Below, piece after piece: positions 50,892-62,280 of a stretch of DNA of 64,000 bases. The translations under genes were made by a program, and so were the position numbers. The notes below the pieces were generated by a model. It worked only from the letters and a program-made list of their open reading frames with translations. It had not been told where the DNA came from and ran no database searches. Source of the DNA: Vibrio sp. Isolate34 (GTDB taxonomy: Bacteria > Pseudomonadota > Gammaproteobacteria > Enterobacterales > Vibrionaceae); the NCBI RefSeq assembly GCF_022397915.1, contig NZ_JAKEUO010000012.1, forward strand, positions 80,049 to 144,048, written 5' to 3'. Every line of letters begins with the position of its first letter. Position 1 is the first letter of the stretch.

Positions 50892-50907
50892 CTGTTTTTT
50901 TAATCAG
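50892..50907. promoter_or_regulatory. LexA (SOS) box of uvrB
   Basis: TACTGTTTTTTTAATCAGG contains the CTG-N10-CAG core and closely resembles the E. coli uvrB SOS box. It lies 18 bp before the uvrB start codon, where LexA would block transcription. Confidence 0.75.
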
Positions 50908-51333
50908 GTCATTGTCACTCTAGGAGGAGTGTCGTTGCAACTATTATCTAGAGAAATGCTTCTTAAGATTCGAGATCAGTTATAGCTTTTATTTTTAGAA
51001 CTTGGTATTATCCGTGCCCCAGCAAAGTTTCCCCAGCTAAATTACTCGAATTTTAATCCACTACTTTTCCCCAAAAAACCTAAAAATACCGCTTGTTTTA
51101 CTGTTCAATTTATAATCTAGAAAAGTTATACAACCGTGATATTTTGATACTATTTCTTTAAATACATCAAGTTAGATCATTTTTTTACATTTTCAGATTT
51201 ATCCCAATTATTGTTGTTAAAGTTTCACACACACACTTATCCACAATTTTGGTGGATAACTAAAGCAAAGCCAAATCCAATAAGGCGTTCCAGAAAGTAA
51301 AGTTTTTTATCTTACTTTTTTCTGCTATTTTTT
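50908..51333. other. AT-rich intergenic region with DnaA boxes
   Basis: No gene is visible between uvrB and the tRNA-Asn promoter. Most of the stretch is A/T-rich, with a CA-dinucleotide run (CACACACAC) at 51226-51235 followed by the DnaA-box pair described separately. Confidence 0.6.
51237..51259. promoter_or_regulatory. inverted pair of DnaA boxes
   Basis: A perfect DnaA box TTATCCACA at 51237-51245 is followed by TTATCCACC on the opposite strand at 51251-51259. Together they form a palindrome with 8-bp arms and a 7-bp AT-rich spacer. A weaker TTATCCCAA lies about 30 bp to the left. Binding by DnaA is inferred from the consensus. Confidence 0.6.
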
Positions 51334-51334
51334 G

Positions 51335-51363
51335 TTGACAGAAAAACGGACTATTATTAGAAT
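51335..51363 (+). promoter_or_regulatory. promoter of tRNA-Asn
   Basis: TTGACA-N17-TAGAAT, a strong sigma-70 promoter, followed by a G+C-rich discriminator (CGCGTCGC) as expected for stringently controlled stable RNA. It starts about 15 bp before the mature tRNA. Confidence 0.8.
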
Positions 51364-51383
51364 TCGCGTCGCTAACAAGCAAT

Positions 51384-51459
51384 TCCCCTTTAGTTCAGTT
51401 GGTAGAACGGCGGACTGTTAATCCGTATGTCGCAAGTTCAAGTCTTGCAAGGGGAGCCA
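51384..51459 (+). tRNA. tRNA-Asn (GUU)
   Basis: 76-nt tRNA gene with acceptor TCCCCTT paired to AAGGGGA, D-arm AGTTCAGTTGGTAGAAC, anticodon stem-loop CGGACTGTTAATCCG with anticodon GTT, T-arm GCAAGTTCAAGTCTTGC and encoded 3' GCCA. All arms pair. It ends in an independent terminator. Confidence 0.97.
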
Positions 51460-51466
51460 AATTCAG

Positions 51467-51498
51467 AAAAAGGCCCAATCGAAAGATTGGGCCTTTTT
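51467..51498 (+). terminator. tRNA-Asn terminator
   Basis: AAAAAGGCCCAATC-GAAA-GATTGGGCCTTTTT, perfect stem closed by a GAAA tetraloop, with a T5 tail. Confidence 0.95.
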
Positions 51499-51522
51499 CG
51501 TATATAATTGCGACTAACTTAT

Positions 51523-51594
51523 TCCAAGTTAATGTCACACCCGAATCGTCGGACCGTCCCACCCGCCCGCGTTCAAGTCTCGACAAGGGGGCCA
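51523..51594 (+). pseudogene. degenerate tRNA-Asn copy
   Basis: Seventy-two bases that align from end to end with the intact tRNA-Asn: TCCAAGTT at the 5' end, CGTCGGACCG in the anticodon-arm position, an unchanged GTTCAAGTCT T-loop, and ...CAAGGGGGCCA at the 3' end. The acceptor, D and anticodon stems no longer pair and the GTT anticodon is lost. A TATAAT at 51503-51508 and a terminator on the other side remain, so it appears to be the remains of a duplicated tRNA unit. Confidence 0.75.
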
Positions 51595-51603
51595 AATTTA
51601 AAG

Positions 51604-51630
51604 AAGCCGCATCACTCGATGCGGCTTTTT
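51604..51630 (+). terminator. terminator after the decayed tRNA copy
   Basis: AAGCCGCATC-ACTC-GATGCGGCTTTTT hairpin and T-run, positioned after the pseudo-tRNA as the first terminator is after the intact one, but with a different stem sequence. Confidence 0.85.
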
Positions 51631-51691
51631 GCGTTTTAGTCGAAACAAAAGCTCAACAGACACGGCATTGATTAGCTAGCCCCCATAAAAA

Positions 51692-51715
51692 AAAACGCCT
51701 CACAAGGAGGCGTTT
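51692..51715 (-). terminator. terminator of the GPH symporter gene
   Basis: AACGCCT / AGGCGTT stem; on the minus strand it is followed by a run of Ts (nine As on the plus strand). It lies about 45 bp downstream of the stop codon. Confidence 0.85.
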
Positions 51716-51760
51716 GGCTTAGTGACTAAACTGAGCTTTATTCTAGGTTAAACTGTGTGG

Positions 51761-53134
51761 TTATGCTTCAGCAGTAACAGCATTCACCTGTGTCTCTTGA
51801 TCCACTTGTTCTTTATCAAAACCTTCATGCAGATGGTAGTAACGCTTGTAAACAAGAGCGCTTACCGTCATTAGAATGGCAGGCAGTCCTACCATCATGA
51901 ATTGTAAACCCATAATTGTGCTGTCAGACTGTTCCACGTTTGGTACATATCCCACGATTGATAAACCGATACCCACGATGAAACCACCCGCTGCGCCAGC
52001 AAACTTCACAAGCATAGTTTGAACAGAGAAGATAACACTCTCGCTACGACGACCTGTTTTATGCTCACCGTAATCCACAACATCCGCTAGCATAACCGTT
52101 TGAAGTGCGTTCGCGATGCCCACACCAAACTTGATTGCCGCACCTGCAATACCGATTAGAATCGCGTTACCTGGAGCAATGAAGCCCATGATTAGCAGAG
52201 TGATACAAGACAACACAGGGAAACCACAAGCGATAACCCATAGGTGCTTACGTGGTAATGCAGAAGCGATACGAGGGAACAAGAACACACCAGCAACTTC
52301 AGCAATACCTGCAACCATCATATAAACTGGGAACAAGTCTGCGTTACCTAATGCGTAAGAGAAGTAGTAAATAGCAAAACCACCCACCAACAAGTTCGCA
52401 ATTTGGAACGACAATACTGTACCGATAAGTGCTTTTAGTTGGTCATTTTTACCAATGATAACCAGTACATCTTTGAAACTGAAACGTTCAGCAGGTTTAG
52501 CGTTCGCTGGTGCGGATTTTTCTTTTACATTACGAGCAATCAAGAATGCGCTCATCACGAACAATACCGCAATCAACATAGCAACGTTGAAGAAGCCTTG
52601 TCCTTGGTCACCATCACCCAACTTACCAACAATGTGTAAACCGTAAGTACCGGTAATAAACCACGCTAAGCTAGCAAACAGTCTTGGCCATACCACAAGC
52701 TTTTCACGCTCTTGGCGAGAACTTGATAGCGCAGGAATCATAGACCAGTATGGAATATCCATAATGGTGTAAGTAAGACCCCATAGGATATAAGCAGCAG
52801 CCGCATAAATGTATAATGTAGTGCCTTCGAACATGTGCGTACTGAAAAGACCAACGAGCACTACCGCATTTAATAAAGTACCAATCACAATCCAAGGTCG
52901 AAATTTACCAAACTTAGAACGTGTGTTATCAACGATAACGCCCATCATTGGGTCGGTTACCGCATCGACGATACGAGCGGCTAAAAAGATGGTACCCACG
53001 AACGCCGCTGAAAGCCCAGCAACGTCCGTAAAATAGAACATCAGGAAGATGTAGATCGGAGCACAGGCAAAGTCTTTACCGAGAGCCCCAAGTCCATAAG
53101 ATAATTTGGTTTGTAGAGTAATTTGATCAGACAT
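51761..53134 (-). CDS. GPH-family (MelB-like) sugar:cation symporter
   Basis: Inner-membrane secondary transporter of the glycoside-pentoside-hexuronide family, probably importing a galactoside with sodium. From ATG 53134 it has 457 residues and begins MSDQITLQTKLSYGLGALGKDFACAPIYIFLM (split over the first helix); twelve hydrophobic helices follow, with the family motif AARIVDAVTDPMMGVIVDNT near residue 48. The ATG has a GAAGGAAA site about 8 bp upstream; 18 further upstream residues open in frame are not family-like. The neighbouring alpha- and beta-galactosidase suggest melibiose, raffinose-type sugars or lactose as substrate. A LacI-type operator lies upstream. Confidence 0.88.
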   Translation of the reverse strand: MSDQITLQTKLSYGLGALGKDFACAPIYIFLMFYFTDVAGLSAAFVGTIFLAARIVDAVTDPMMGVIVDNTRSKFGKFRPWIVIGTLLNAVVLVGLFSTHMFEGTTLYIYAAAAYILWGLTYTIMDIPYWSMIPALSSSRQEREKLVVWPRLFASLAWFITGTYGLHIVGKLGDGDQGQGFFNVAMLIAVLFVMSAFLIARNVKEKSAPANAKPAERFSFKDVLVIIGKNDQLKALIGTVLSFQIANLLVGGFAIYYFSYALGNADLFPVYMMVAGIAEVAGVFLFPRIASALPRKHLWVIACGFPVLSCITLLIMGFIAPGNAILIGIAGAAIKFGVGIANALQTVMLADVVDYGEHKTGRRSESVIFSVQTMLVKFAGAAGGFIVGIGLSIVGYVPNVEQSDSTIMGLQFMMVGLPAILMTVSALVYKRYYHLHEGFDKEQVDQETQVNAVTAEA

Positions 53135-53560
53135 AATATTTCCTTCAGGCACGTAACCCCATCTCCTAACAGACGTTGAAACGCTCACCTTTTATTTATA
53201 ATAATTCATCCACTTTAGTTCCGTTTTAGAGCCACTCTTTGGTCGCTTCTTAAAACACTCAAGTATCAAGTCCGACGCTAATGTAACCATTCGTCTTAAT
53301 TTATACTGTGATCAACAACCACTTCATGGAAACGTTTTCAGTCCAGTTATCAAAGTGAGAGATCAAACAATAAATCACTCTTATTTTTAGAGAATAAGCG
53401 CGACTTTAGTCATGAAAATCATCTACTACGTACTCACCTTTATGAGAACGATTACATAAAACGAATGCTACGACCTGTTATCAACATGGATTCTTACTGA
53501 CAATAACGAGCTCGATTCATTTTTGCTTAGCAAAAGTAACGTTGTTAATGGCAATAAAAA
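53135..53560. promoter_or_regulatory. symporter upstream region
   Basis: About 430 bp without a supported gene between the GPH symporter and the GH36 terminator. It contains the operator-like palindrome at 53327-53340; the rest is AT-rich and no further site is clear. Confidence 0.5.
53327..53340. promoter_or_regulatory. LacI/GalR-type operator 1
   Basis: TGGAAACGTTTTCA, a 14-bp palindrome with a central CG typical of LacI-family operators, about 190 bp upstream of the symporter start. The same sequence, read on the other strand, is TGAAAACGTTTCCA, identical to sites 2 and 3. Confidence 0.8.
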
Positions 53561-53584
53561 ACCGCACAAGTCTCCTTGTGCGGT
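53561..53584 (-). terminator. GH36 gene terminator
   Basis: ACCGCACAAG-TCTC-CTTGTGCGGT stem; on the minus strand followed by TTTTTT. Confidence 0.9.
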
Positions 53585-53612
53585 TCATGGATTTCAAAAT
53601 TATATATATGAG

Positions 53613-55730
53613 TTAATCGATACGCTCAAACTTAATCAACATCGCGGTTTCAGCATCAAGGATTGGCATTGTCAAACCAACCTCAGCACACCATGCTCCA
53701 GACAGTTCGCAACCAGATTCCGTCCAAGGTGGTTGATAATTAACGATGTCGCTGTAATTAGCAGGCTTGTCTATCACAGACACCTTATAGATACTTTGCT
53801 GATCTAACCCTGGGATTCGTAAATGCCCACTCAATGAATTAGTTGGCATCGCCAGTTGTGCCACCATAACAACAGCCTCTGATGTATCTTCTGACACCAC
53901 GGCATGTATTTGATGAGCGTTATCGTCTGTCGGAATTCGCCAGGTTCGTCCACTATGCAGCAATGGACGCAGCATCTTATGTAAACGAATATAGTGTTCA
54001 AAACCCTGTTTTTCTTCTTCGACTTCTTTCACAGGATCTAATTCAATACCCATGTGACCAAAAAGTGCCGTGAGCCCCCGAAACTCAATGCTATGGCGGC
54101 GACGAGTACTGTGGCAGTGGCTTGCTCCGATATGGCTTCCCATCACCTCTGGCGGGAAAAAGTAACTCATTCCACGCTGAATCGTTTGTCTTTCCAGAGC
54201 GTCATTGTTATCAGATGCCCAAAAACGTTGTGTACGCTTAAGGACTTCAAAATCAATACGTCCACCACCCGCTGCACAAGATTCAATATCGACTGCTGGG
54301 TGCTTTGCTCGCACTTTGTCGACCAGCTCATAATAGCGAGCCGTTTGTTGGTGAGCAGCCGCTTTGCCTAAGTGTGCAGGTTGTACAACTTCTCTATTCA
54401 TATCCCACTTAATGTAAGCGATATTGTATTGGCTCAAAAAATGGTCAAGGCGCTCAAACAAGAAGTCGAATGCCTGTTGATTCTGGAGATCGATAACATA
54501 TTGATTTCGCCCTGTCGGCTGATCATAGCCGTCAACCGCCAGCAACCAATCAGGATGCGCTCGATATAAGTCTGAATCTTTGTTGATCATCTCTGGCTCG
54601 AACCACAAGCCAAATTCCATACCTAGTTGATTCACGTGTTCGACAACAGGCTTTAAACCATTCGGGTATTTTTCTTCATCTAAGAACCAATCGCCTAATG
54701 CTGCTTTATCGCCATCACGCCCTTTAAACCAGCCATCATCAATGATAAAACGCTCCACTCCCATCTCAGCAGCTTGGCTAGCCATCGACATAATGTAATT
54801 AGGATCATGGTCGAAATAGATACCTTCCCAGGTATTCAGGTGGATAGGTCGAGGTTTTTGTACGAAAGATTCCGGCAAAATTGAGTGGCGTACGTGTGAA
54901 TGGAATTGGTGACTCATTCCATTTAAGCCGGCAGCACTGAAGCTCGCGTAAAGCCAAGGCGTTGTTAAGGTTTCGCCTTCATCCAATGCGATCTCGCCCG
55001 GAAGATAAATCACTTCGGCTTGCACATAGCGACGACCATCTGCTTTTACATCAGCACGTAATCTGTGGTTTCCACTCCAAGCGAAGTGAATCCCCCATAC
55101 ATCACCGTTCATTTCATTGAAGTTGGATGTACCGACAACCATTGCAGGATAATGCTCATGAGACGTTCGTCCGCGACGGTTTTCTTGTTGATACCCGCCT
55201 TGTTGTAAGGGTTGACGCACCGTTTGGAACTCATGAACCCAACGGCCGTAATACGTCATAAGCTCATTGGCTCTAGCAGGTAACGGCAAGGTATTTGCCA
55301 GACGACTCACCTGGTAAAGCCCAGGTTTCATATTGGTGAGCGTTTGACGGGATTTAACGACGTCATGTTCATCAAGGCATAGCTCCGTTTTCAAACGTAA
55401 GCCGGCTCGTAGGTCTTCACTCTCAATGAGTAAGCTCGATGGCGTTTGTTGAATATCCGTAATAGAAAAAACAGGCGCCCAATCCATGCCATCTCGGTGC
55501 CCTTCCAGTGCAGGACTGCTGAAAACGCCACGTCCGAGCTCGGGACTCAGTGACATTGCAACATCATTATCAAGGCGGCCATATGGAACAGGCCTTTCAA
55601 GAGAAACACGGAAGTTGGCTAAATCACCACGAACGGGGACTCCCCAATGAAGAATTTCGGCAAAATCGCCAAGTTCCACAATCAGTTGCGAGTGTTTACC
55701 GGTAATATCAATTAGGGATTTATTCGTCAT
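53613..55730 (-). CDS. GH36 alpha-galactosidase
   Basis: Hydrolyses alpha-1,6-galactosides such as melibiose and raffinose. The 705-residue protein lacks a signal peptide, so it is cytoplasmic. It has the GH36 N-terminal beta-supersandwich (about residues 1-290), a TIM barrel with the motif FIIDDGWF (about 328-335), the nucleophile Asp443 in YIKWDMN, ESCAAGGGR near residue 483 and the acid/base Asp507 in WASDNND. A C-terminal beta-domain completes it. All catalytic residues are present and the length fits bacterial AgaA/RafA enzymes. A LacI-type operator is upstream; it is divergent from the porin gene. Confidence 0.93.
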   Translation of the reverse strand: MTNKSLIDITGKHSQLIVELGDFAEILHWGVPVRGDLANFRVSLERPVPYGRLDNDVAMSLSPELGRGVFSSPALEGHRDGMDWAPVFSITDIQQTPSSLLIESEDLRAGLRLKTELCLDEHDVVKSRQTLTNMKPGLYQVSRLANTLPLPARANELMTYYGRWVHEFQTVRQPLQQGGYQQENRRGRTSHEHYPAMVVGTSNFNEMNGDVWGIHFAWSGNHRLRADVKADGRRYVQAEVIYLPGEIALDEGETLTTPWLYASFSAAGLNGMSHQFHSHVRHSILPESFVQKPRPIHLNTWEGIYFDHDPNYIMSMASQAAEMGVERFIIDDGWFKGRDGDKAALGDWFLDEEKYPNGLKPVVEHVNQLGMEFGLWFEPEMINKDSDLYRAHPDWLLAVDGYDQPTGRNQYVIDLQNQQAFDFLFERLDHFLSQYNIAYIKWDMNREVVQPAHLGKAAAHQQTARYYELVDKVRAKHPAVDIESCAAGGGRIDFEVLKRTQRFWASDNNDALERQTIQRGMSYFFPPEVMGSHIGASHCHSTRRRHSIEFRGLTALFGHMGIELDPVKEVEEEKQGFEHYIRLHKMLRPLLHSGRTWRIPTDDNAHQIHAVVSEDTSEAVVMVAQLAMPTNSLSGHLRIPGLDQQSIYKVSVIDKPANYSDIVNYQPPWTESGCELSGAWCAEVGLTMPILDAETAMLIKFERID

Positions 55731-55808
55731 TTTTTTAACCTTAACGCGTTTAATTACCCCGTATCATAATTATTAAGCCCAGAGTTTCTGTGATCAAACT
55801 CGAAATCA

Positions 55809-55822
55809 TGAAAACGTTTCCA
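55809..55822. promoter_or_regulatory. LacI/GalR-type operator 2
   Basis: TGAAAACGTTTCCA, 79 bp upstream of the GH36 start codon; identical in sequence to operator 3 and the inverse of operator 1. Confidence 0.85.
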
Positions 55823-56038
55823 GCAAATATCTAAGACTGATAACTTTGGTAAATAGCTCCTAATTCAAAGATTTAGATTGACCACCATTCCATCTCATAT
55901 TACCTACCTCTAGGTAGAATTGAACTTTCCACTCTAAATAAAGCAATATAAAACGATAATTAACGGGAATTTAATCCTTTAAATTCAGCAAATTAACTCA
56001 AAGATCCTATTAACACATACGCTAAAATACATTTCCTC

Positions 56039-56228
56039 TTGAACTGATCACATCACACTCGTATTCTTAGATCTTCGAGTACATCTATGAAGTGTCTCTC
56101 TGGGTCCTAACTTTTACATTCCAGCTTGACGGTACAGAACACAATGCTTGTAGCCTTGCTGCTGCATTTGCTTTGATACTTACTTCCTTGTCTCACGAGC
56201 CCAGTTATCATTAACTGGGCTGCTTTTC
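56039..56228 (+). ncRNA. candidate small RNA in the porin control region
   Basis: A good sigma-70 promoter (TTGAAC at 56039-56044, 17-bp spacer, TATTCT at 56062-56067) precedes about 150 nt that end in a hairpin AGCCCAGTTA-TCAT-TAACTGGGCT (56199-56222) followed by GCTTTTC. No ORF with a ribosome-binding site fits this interval. It might be an independent small RNA or a terminated leader; I do not recognise the sequence. Confidence 0.4.
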
Positions 56229-56469
56229 CCCAAAGCCCTCGAACAACTGACACTCAAAGCACACCACGCCCACTTCACCTCTACTTTCAAGACAACCAAC
56301 AGCATCATCACTCCTTCTAAACCACCGCACAGCACTGAGTAAAGAAAACGATTCCACTTAAAAATCACAAATCCTTGCGTAAAACCGCCTCTACAAGCCC
56401 AATAACCAGATCAAAATCACACAAAATAATCACAAACCCATCAATAGCATAAAAATGCCAACTTCATCA

Positions 56470-56483
56470 TGAAAACGTTTCCA
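56470..56483. promoter_or_regulatory. LacI/GalR-type operator 3
   Basis: TGAAAACGTTTCCA, 78 bp upstream of the porin start codon, identical to operator 2. Confidence 0.85.
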
Positions 56484-56560
56484 GGGTTTATTTACACTCT
56501 CGCTCGAGTTAGGACTCAAACATAAAAATATCCATAAATAAAAAATAATGGAGACACTTC

Positions 56561-57805
56561 ATGAAACAAAAAATGCTAGTCAAAGCATTAGGATTCACTC
56601 TGTCCCTCGCCCCATTAGTCAGCTTCGCTGCAGTGGAGAACGTAACGTATTTTGGTTATGCAAAATGGGGCAACATCTATACCGACAATGACCAACATAA
56701 CGAGGGCAAAGGAGAACGCAACGACGTTATTCGAGCAGGCCAAGGTTACGGTAACTACCGTTTAGGTAATGAACTAAATTGGTGGGAAGCGGGGGTGAAA
56801 GCCGATGTATGGCGTGACAATGACGCCTATTTTGACACCACGATTTATCTAGGTAGTGGTGATAGCTGGGGAGACGTGAGTACGATTCAGCTTTGGTCAG
56901 CAGGCCATGGGCTTATCGACGGCCAACCCAACGCAAAAATTTGGGCAGGTGAACGTTTTTACCGTCGCCACGAAGTCCACATGATAGATGTGAAGTACTG
57001 GGATACATCCAGCACCGGTCTTGGTATTGAAGATTGGGATCTCGGCTTTGCTGATGCTCACTTAGCTTGGATGGCACCAAACTCTTCAAGTGACGATGGA
57101 CGCAGCCTTCATAACATCGATGCCCGCTTAAGTGGCATTGAACTGAGTGAAACTGCGGACCTAACACTCGGCCTAAACTACGTGACCACGCAGAACTCAA
57201 GCTACGACGATAAAGACATTACTACTTCTGGCGCAATGCTCTCTGCTCTTTACCGTCAAGCTTGGAACTACGGTTCAAACACTTTGGCCTTCCAATATGG
57301 TACCGATGCCTTGGCAGGCGGGTTAATGAGCGCTGAAGGTGGTTCAAACAGAAAATACAGCACGGGCTTGGAACACGATGGTTCTAGCTGGCGCCTATTT
57401 AACCACGGTGACTTGAATATCAGTGAAGATGTTCAAGTGATGTACTCCATCGCTTATCAAGACAAAAACCTAGATAACAACGATGGTGAGAAGTGGTTCA
57501 GTGTCGGAGCTCGTCCTCAATATGCTTGGACAGATTACATGTCGACAGCATTAGAGGTGGGTTACGAAACGGTAGAAGCTCAAAACGGCTCGGGCACCAA
57601 CGATATGTATAAAGTGACCGTGGCTCAAATGTTCCAAGCTGGAAAAGGGGTATGGGCTCGTCCATCTATTCGTATTTTTGCGACGTACTCTGAATCCAAC
57701 AACGAATGGGACCGTGGTAACGAAGTGTATGGCACGGCGACGAGCATCAATGCAGAGACCGTCGATGAAATTACCTTTGGTTTCAACGTAGAAACTTGGT
57801 GGTAA
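56561..57805 (+). CDS. LamB-family carbohydrate porin
   Basis: Outer-membrane maltoporin-like channel. The 414-residue precursor has a signal peptide (about residues 1-23, ending SFAA), aromatic-rich beta-strands throughout and the typical C-terminal strand ending in aromatic residues (DEITFGFNVETWW), which closely parallels the LamB end. It is only slightly shorter than E. coli LamB. Here it is linked to galactosidases and a LacI-type operator rather than maltose genes, so it probably admits galactosides; the exact specificity is inference. Confidence 0.88.
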   Translation: MKQKMLVKALGFTLSLAPLVSFAAVENVTYFGYAKWGNIYTDNDQHNEGKGERNDVIRAGQGYGNYRLGNELNWWEAGVKADVWRDNDAYFDTTIYLGSGDSWGDVSTIQLWSAGHGLIDGQPNAKIWAGERFYRRHEVHMIDVKYWDTSSTGLGIEDWDLGFADAHLAWMAPNSSSDDGRSLHNIDARLSGIELSETADLTLGLNYVTTQNSSYDDKDITTSGAMLSALYRQAWNYGSNTLAFQYGTDALAGGLMSAEGGSNRKYSTGLEHDGSSWRLFNHGDLNISEDVQVMYSIAYQDKNLDNNDGEKWFSVGARPQYAWTDYMSTALEVGYETVEAQNGSGTNDMYKVTVAQMFQAGKGVWARPSIRIFATYSESNNEWDRGNEVYGTATSINAETVDEITFGFNVETWW

Positions 57806-57912
57806 ACACAGAAACAAAGCGTCAATTCAGCCATTGAGTTGGCGCTTGAAACTGGAATAGCAAATTTAATGGGGAAGCCAATGGTTCCCCCCTTTACAAA
57901 GGTAGTAATCAG

Positions 57913-58674
57913 ATGAAATTAAAATCATTGGTAGTCATTGTCGCGGCATTAACTGTAAGCGCATGTAGCGGCATACCAGAACAAGAACTCAATACTGATT
58001 TCAATAGCAGTGCATGTTGCTCTCAACTCAGCACGCTCCCTGTCACTCAATTGTCTATTCCATTCCACCAGAAAGTCATCATGGATGGTGATTTGCCGAC
58101 CCTGTCCGCTTCAACACTGAATGAAAATGTAGCAGCACATAACCAACGATTTCCAACGACCGCATATCAAGTTAGTGACGATGCAGAATCGCTATCACTG
58201 TTAGTGCGCTCATACATAAAAGATGATGCCTTGTTCGCTCCATCGATCTATATCTTTGATAAGCAATGGCAACTGCTCGGCCAGTACAGCGCGAACGACT
58301 TCACTTATTACCCAACCGCTATGCAAGGGCTAGAAAGAATTGAGGTATCCATTTCACTTATGCCTCAACGAGACAATACACAATATGTTGTGGTTAGTGC
58401 CGATAGTACCAAATTAGACAGCACTATCAGTCGTACTCACCCTGAAGAACTGTATTCAGAATCTCAGCAAATCATCGGCAATAAGCAACTACCGCTAGCC
58501 GCAACATTTAGCAGTGTTGGAATCATTGATATTACGGCGAGCAAATCTACAAACAGTACGGTTTTGACGCTCTTGGCTGAGCTTGGTGTTTCATCAAATA
58601 TTCAACCTGAAACCTTAGGTTCGCAGCTACCTTCTCAGCCATCACCTGTCGAAACGAACCAACAAGCACAATAG
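57913..58674 (+). CDS. MalM-like periplasmic lipoprotein, cut by an in-frame amber codon
   Basis: 253-residue product with a lipoprotein signal (LTVSACSG, lipobox Cys17) and a MalM-type domain (SIPFHQKVIMDGD..., DDALFAPSIYIFDKQWQLLGQY). Its ending (SPVETNQQAQ then TAG) comes before the helical C-terminal segment that MalM proteins have; that segment is encoded in the same frame directly after the TAG (see next entry). MalM is a periplasmic protein of unclear role encoded after lamB in enterobacteria. Here it follows the LamB-like porin by 107 bp, so the lamB-malM pair is kept in a galactoside setting. Confidence 0.82.
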   Translation: MKLKSLVVIVAALTVSACSGIPEQELNTDFNSSACCSQLSTLPVTQLSIPFHQKVIMDGDLPTLSASTLNENVAAHNQRFPTTAYQVSDDAESLSLLVRSYIKDDALFAPSIYIFDKQWQLLGQYSANDFTYYPTAMQGLERIEVSISLMPQRDNTQYVVVSADSTKLDSTISRTHPEELYSESQQIIGNKQLPLAATFSSVGIIDITASKSTNSTVLTLLAELGVSSNIQPETLGSQLPSQPSPVETNQQAQ

Positions 58675-58809
58675 TTGAACGTTCAACAAGAAATTGACCG
58701 AGCACTCGATAGTAACGACGTCAAACAAGCCGCATTTATTGCTAACCAAGCGGCCGAACAGGGCTTGCCACAAGCGAAAGGTTATTTACTAAAACAACTC
58801 GCTGAGTAG
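58675..58809 (+). pseudogene. in-frame C-terminal remainder of the MalM-like gene
   Basis: The 44 codons after the amber stop, in the same frame, encode VQQEIDRALDSNDVKQAAF followed by IANQAAEQGLPQAKGYLLKQ and end at TAG 58807-58809. This resembles the conserved C-terminal helical tail of E. coli MalM (NKSIAKALEQKDVAKALELL). No frameshift is needed: a single codon change restores a 298-residue protein, close to the 306 of E. coli MalM. Confidence 0.75.
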
Positions 58810-58871
58810 CAAAAGAAACACGTAATACAAACCATTTGAACAACGGTCACCACAGCTTAAGAAAGTGGTGA

Positions 58872-62021
<3,150 letters not shown>

Positions 62022-62106
62022 GCAAAGTTAAACCAGCGGCTCAGCCTGAATCCGCTTGGTTTTACGATGTCCTGATTCGCTTAATTCACACGCCAATGTG
62101 ACTATA

Positions 62107-62137
62107 AAGCCAAGTTCTACCTAAGAGCTTGGCTTTT
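62107..62137 (+). terminator. lacZ terminator
   Basis: AAGCCAAG / CTTGGCTT stem followed by TT and a T-rich tract, between lacZ and the LacI-type regulator gene. Confidence 0.75.
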
Positions 62138-62280
62138 CATTTTTAAACTGTCGAACAACCCCAAATAAACCCTCAAACCCCGTCATATTTAGCGTTTAGT
62201 GTTTGAATTGCCTAAGTATCCGTTGTTAAATGTCCAACCATCATCACCACACAGCGTTAAATTCAGAATAAGAGAGCGGA

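Larger units (their letters stand above)
55731..56560. promoter_or_regulatory. 830-bp divergent control region of GH36 gene and porin gene
   Basis: It contains no convincing protein gene; a minus-strand ORF at 56180-56368 lies over a hairpin and has no support. It contains operator 2 (near GH36), operator 3 (near the porin), and a promoter-plus-terminator unit that may encode a small RNA (listed separately). A TGTGATCAAACTCGA stretch at 55789-55803 is a weak CRP-like half site. Confidence 0.6.

Noticed and set aside
51226..51235. CACACACAC run as a microsatellite
   Set aside because: Only about four or five dinucleotides; too short to be notable.
51395..51671. Short ORFs on both strands across the tRNA-Asn region
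   Set aside because: They run through the tRNA gene, its terminator and the tRNA remnant; no coding signal.
56180..56368. 62-codon minus-strand ORF in the porin control region
   Set aside because: No family resemblance or ribosome-binding site; it lies across the candidate small-RNA terminator.
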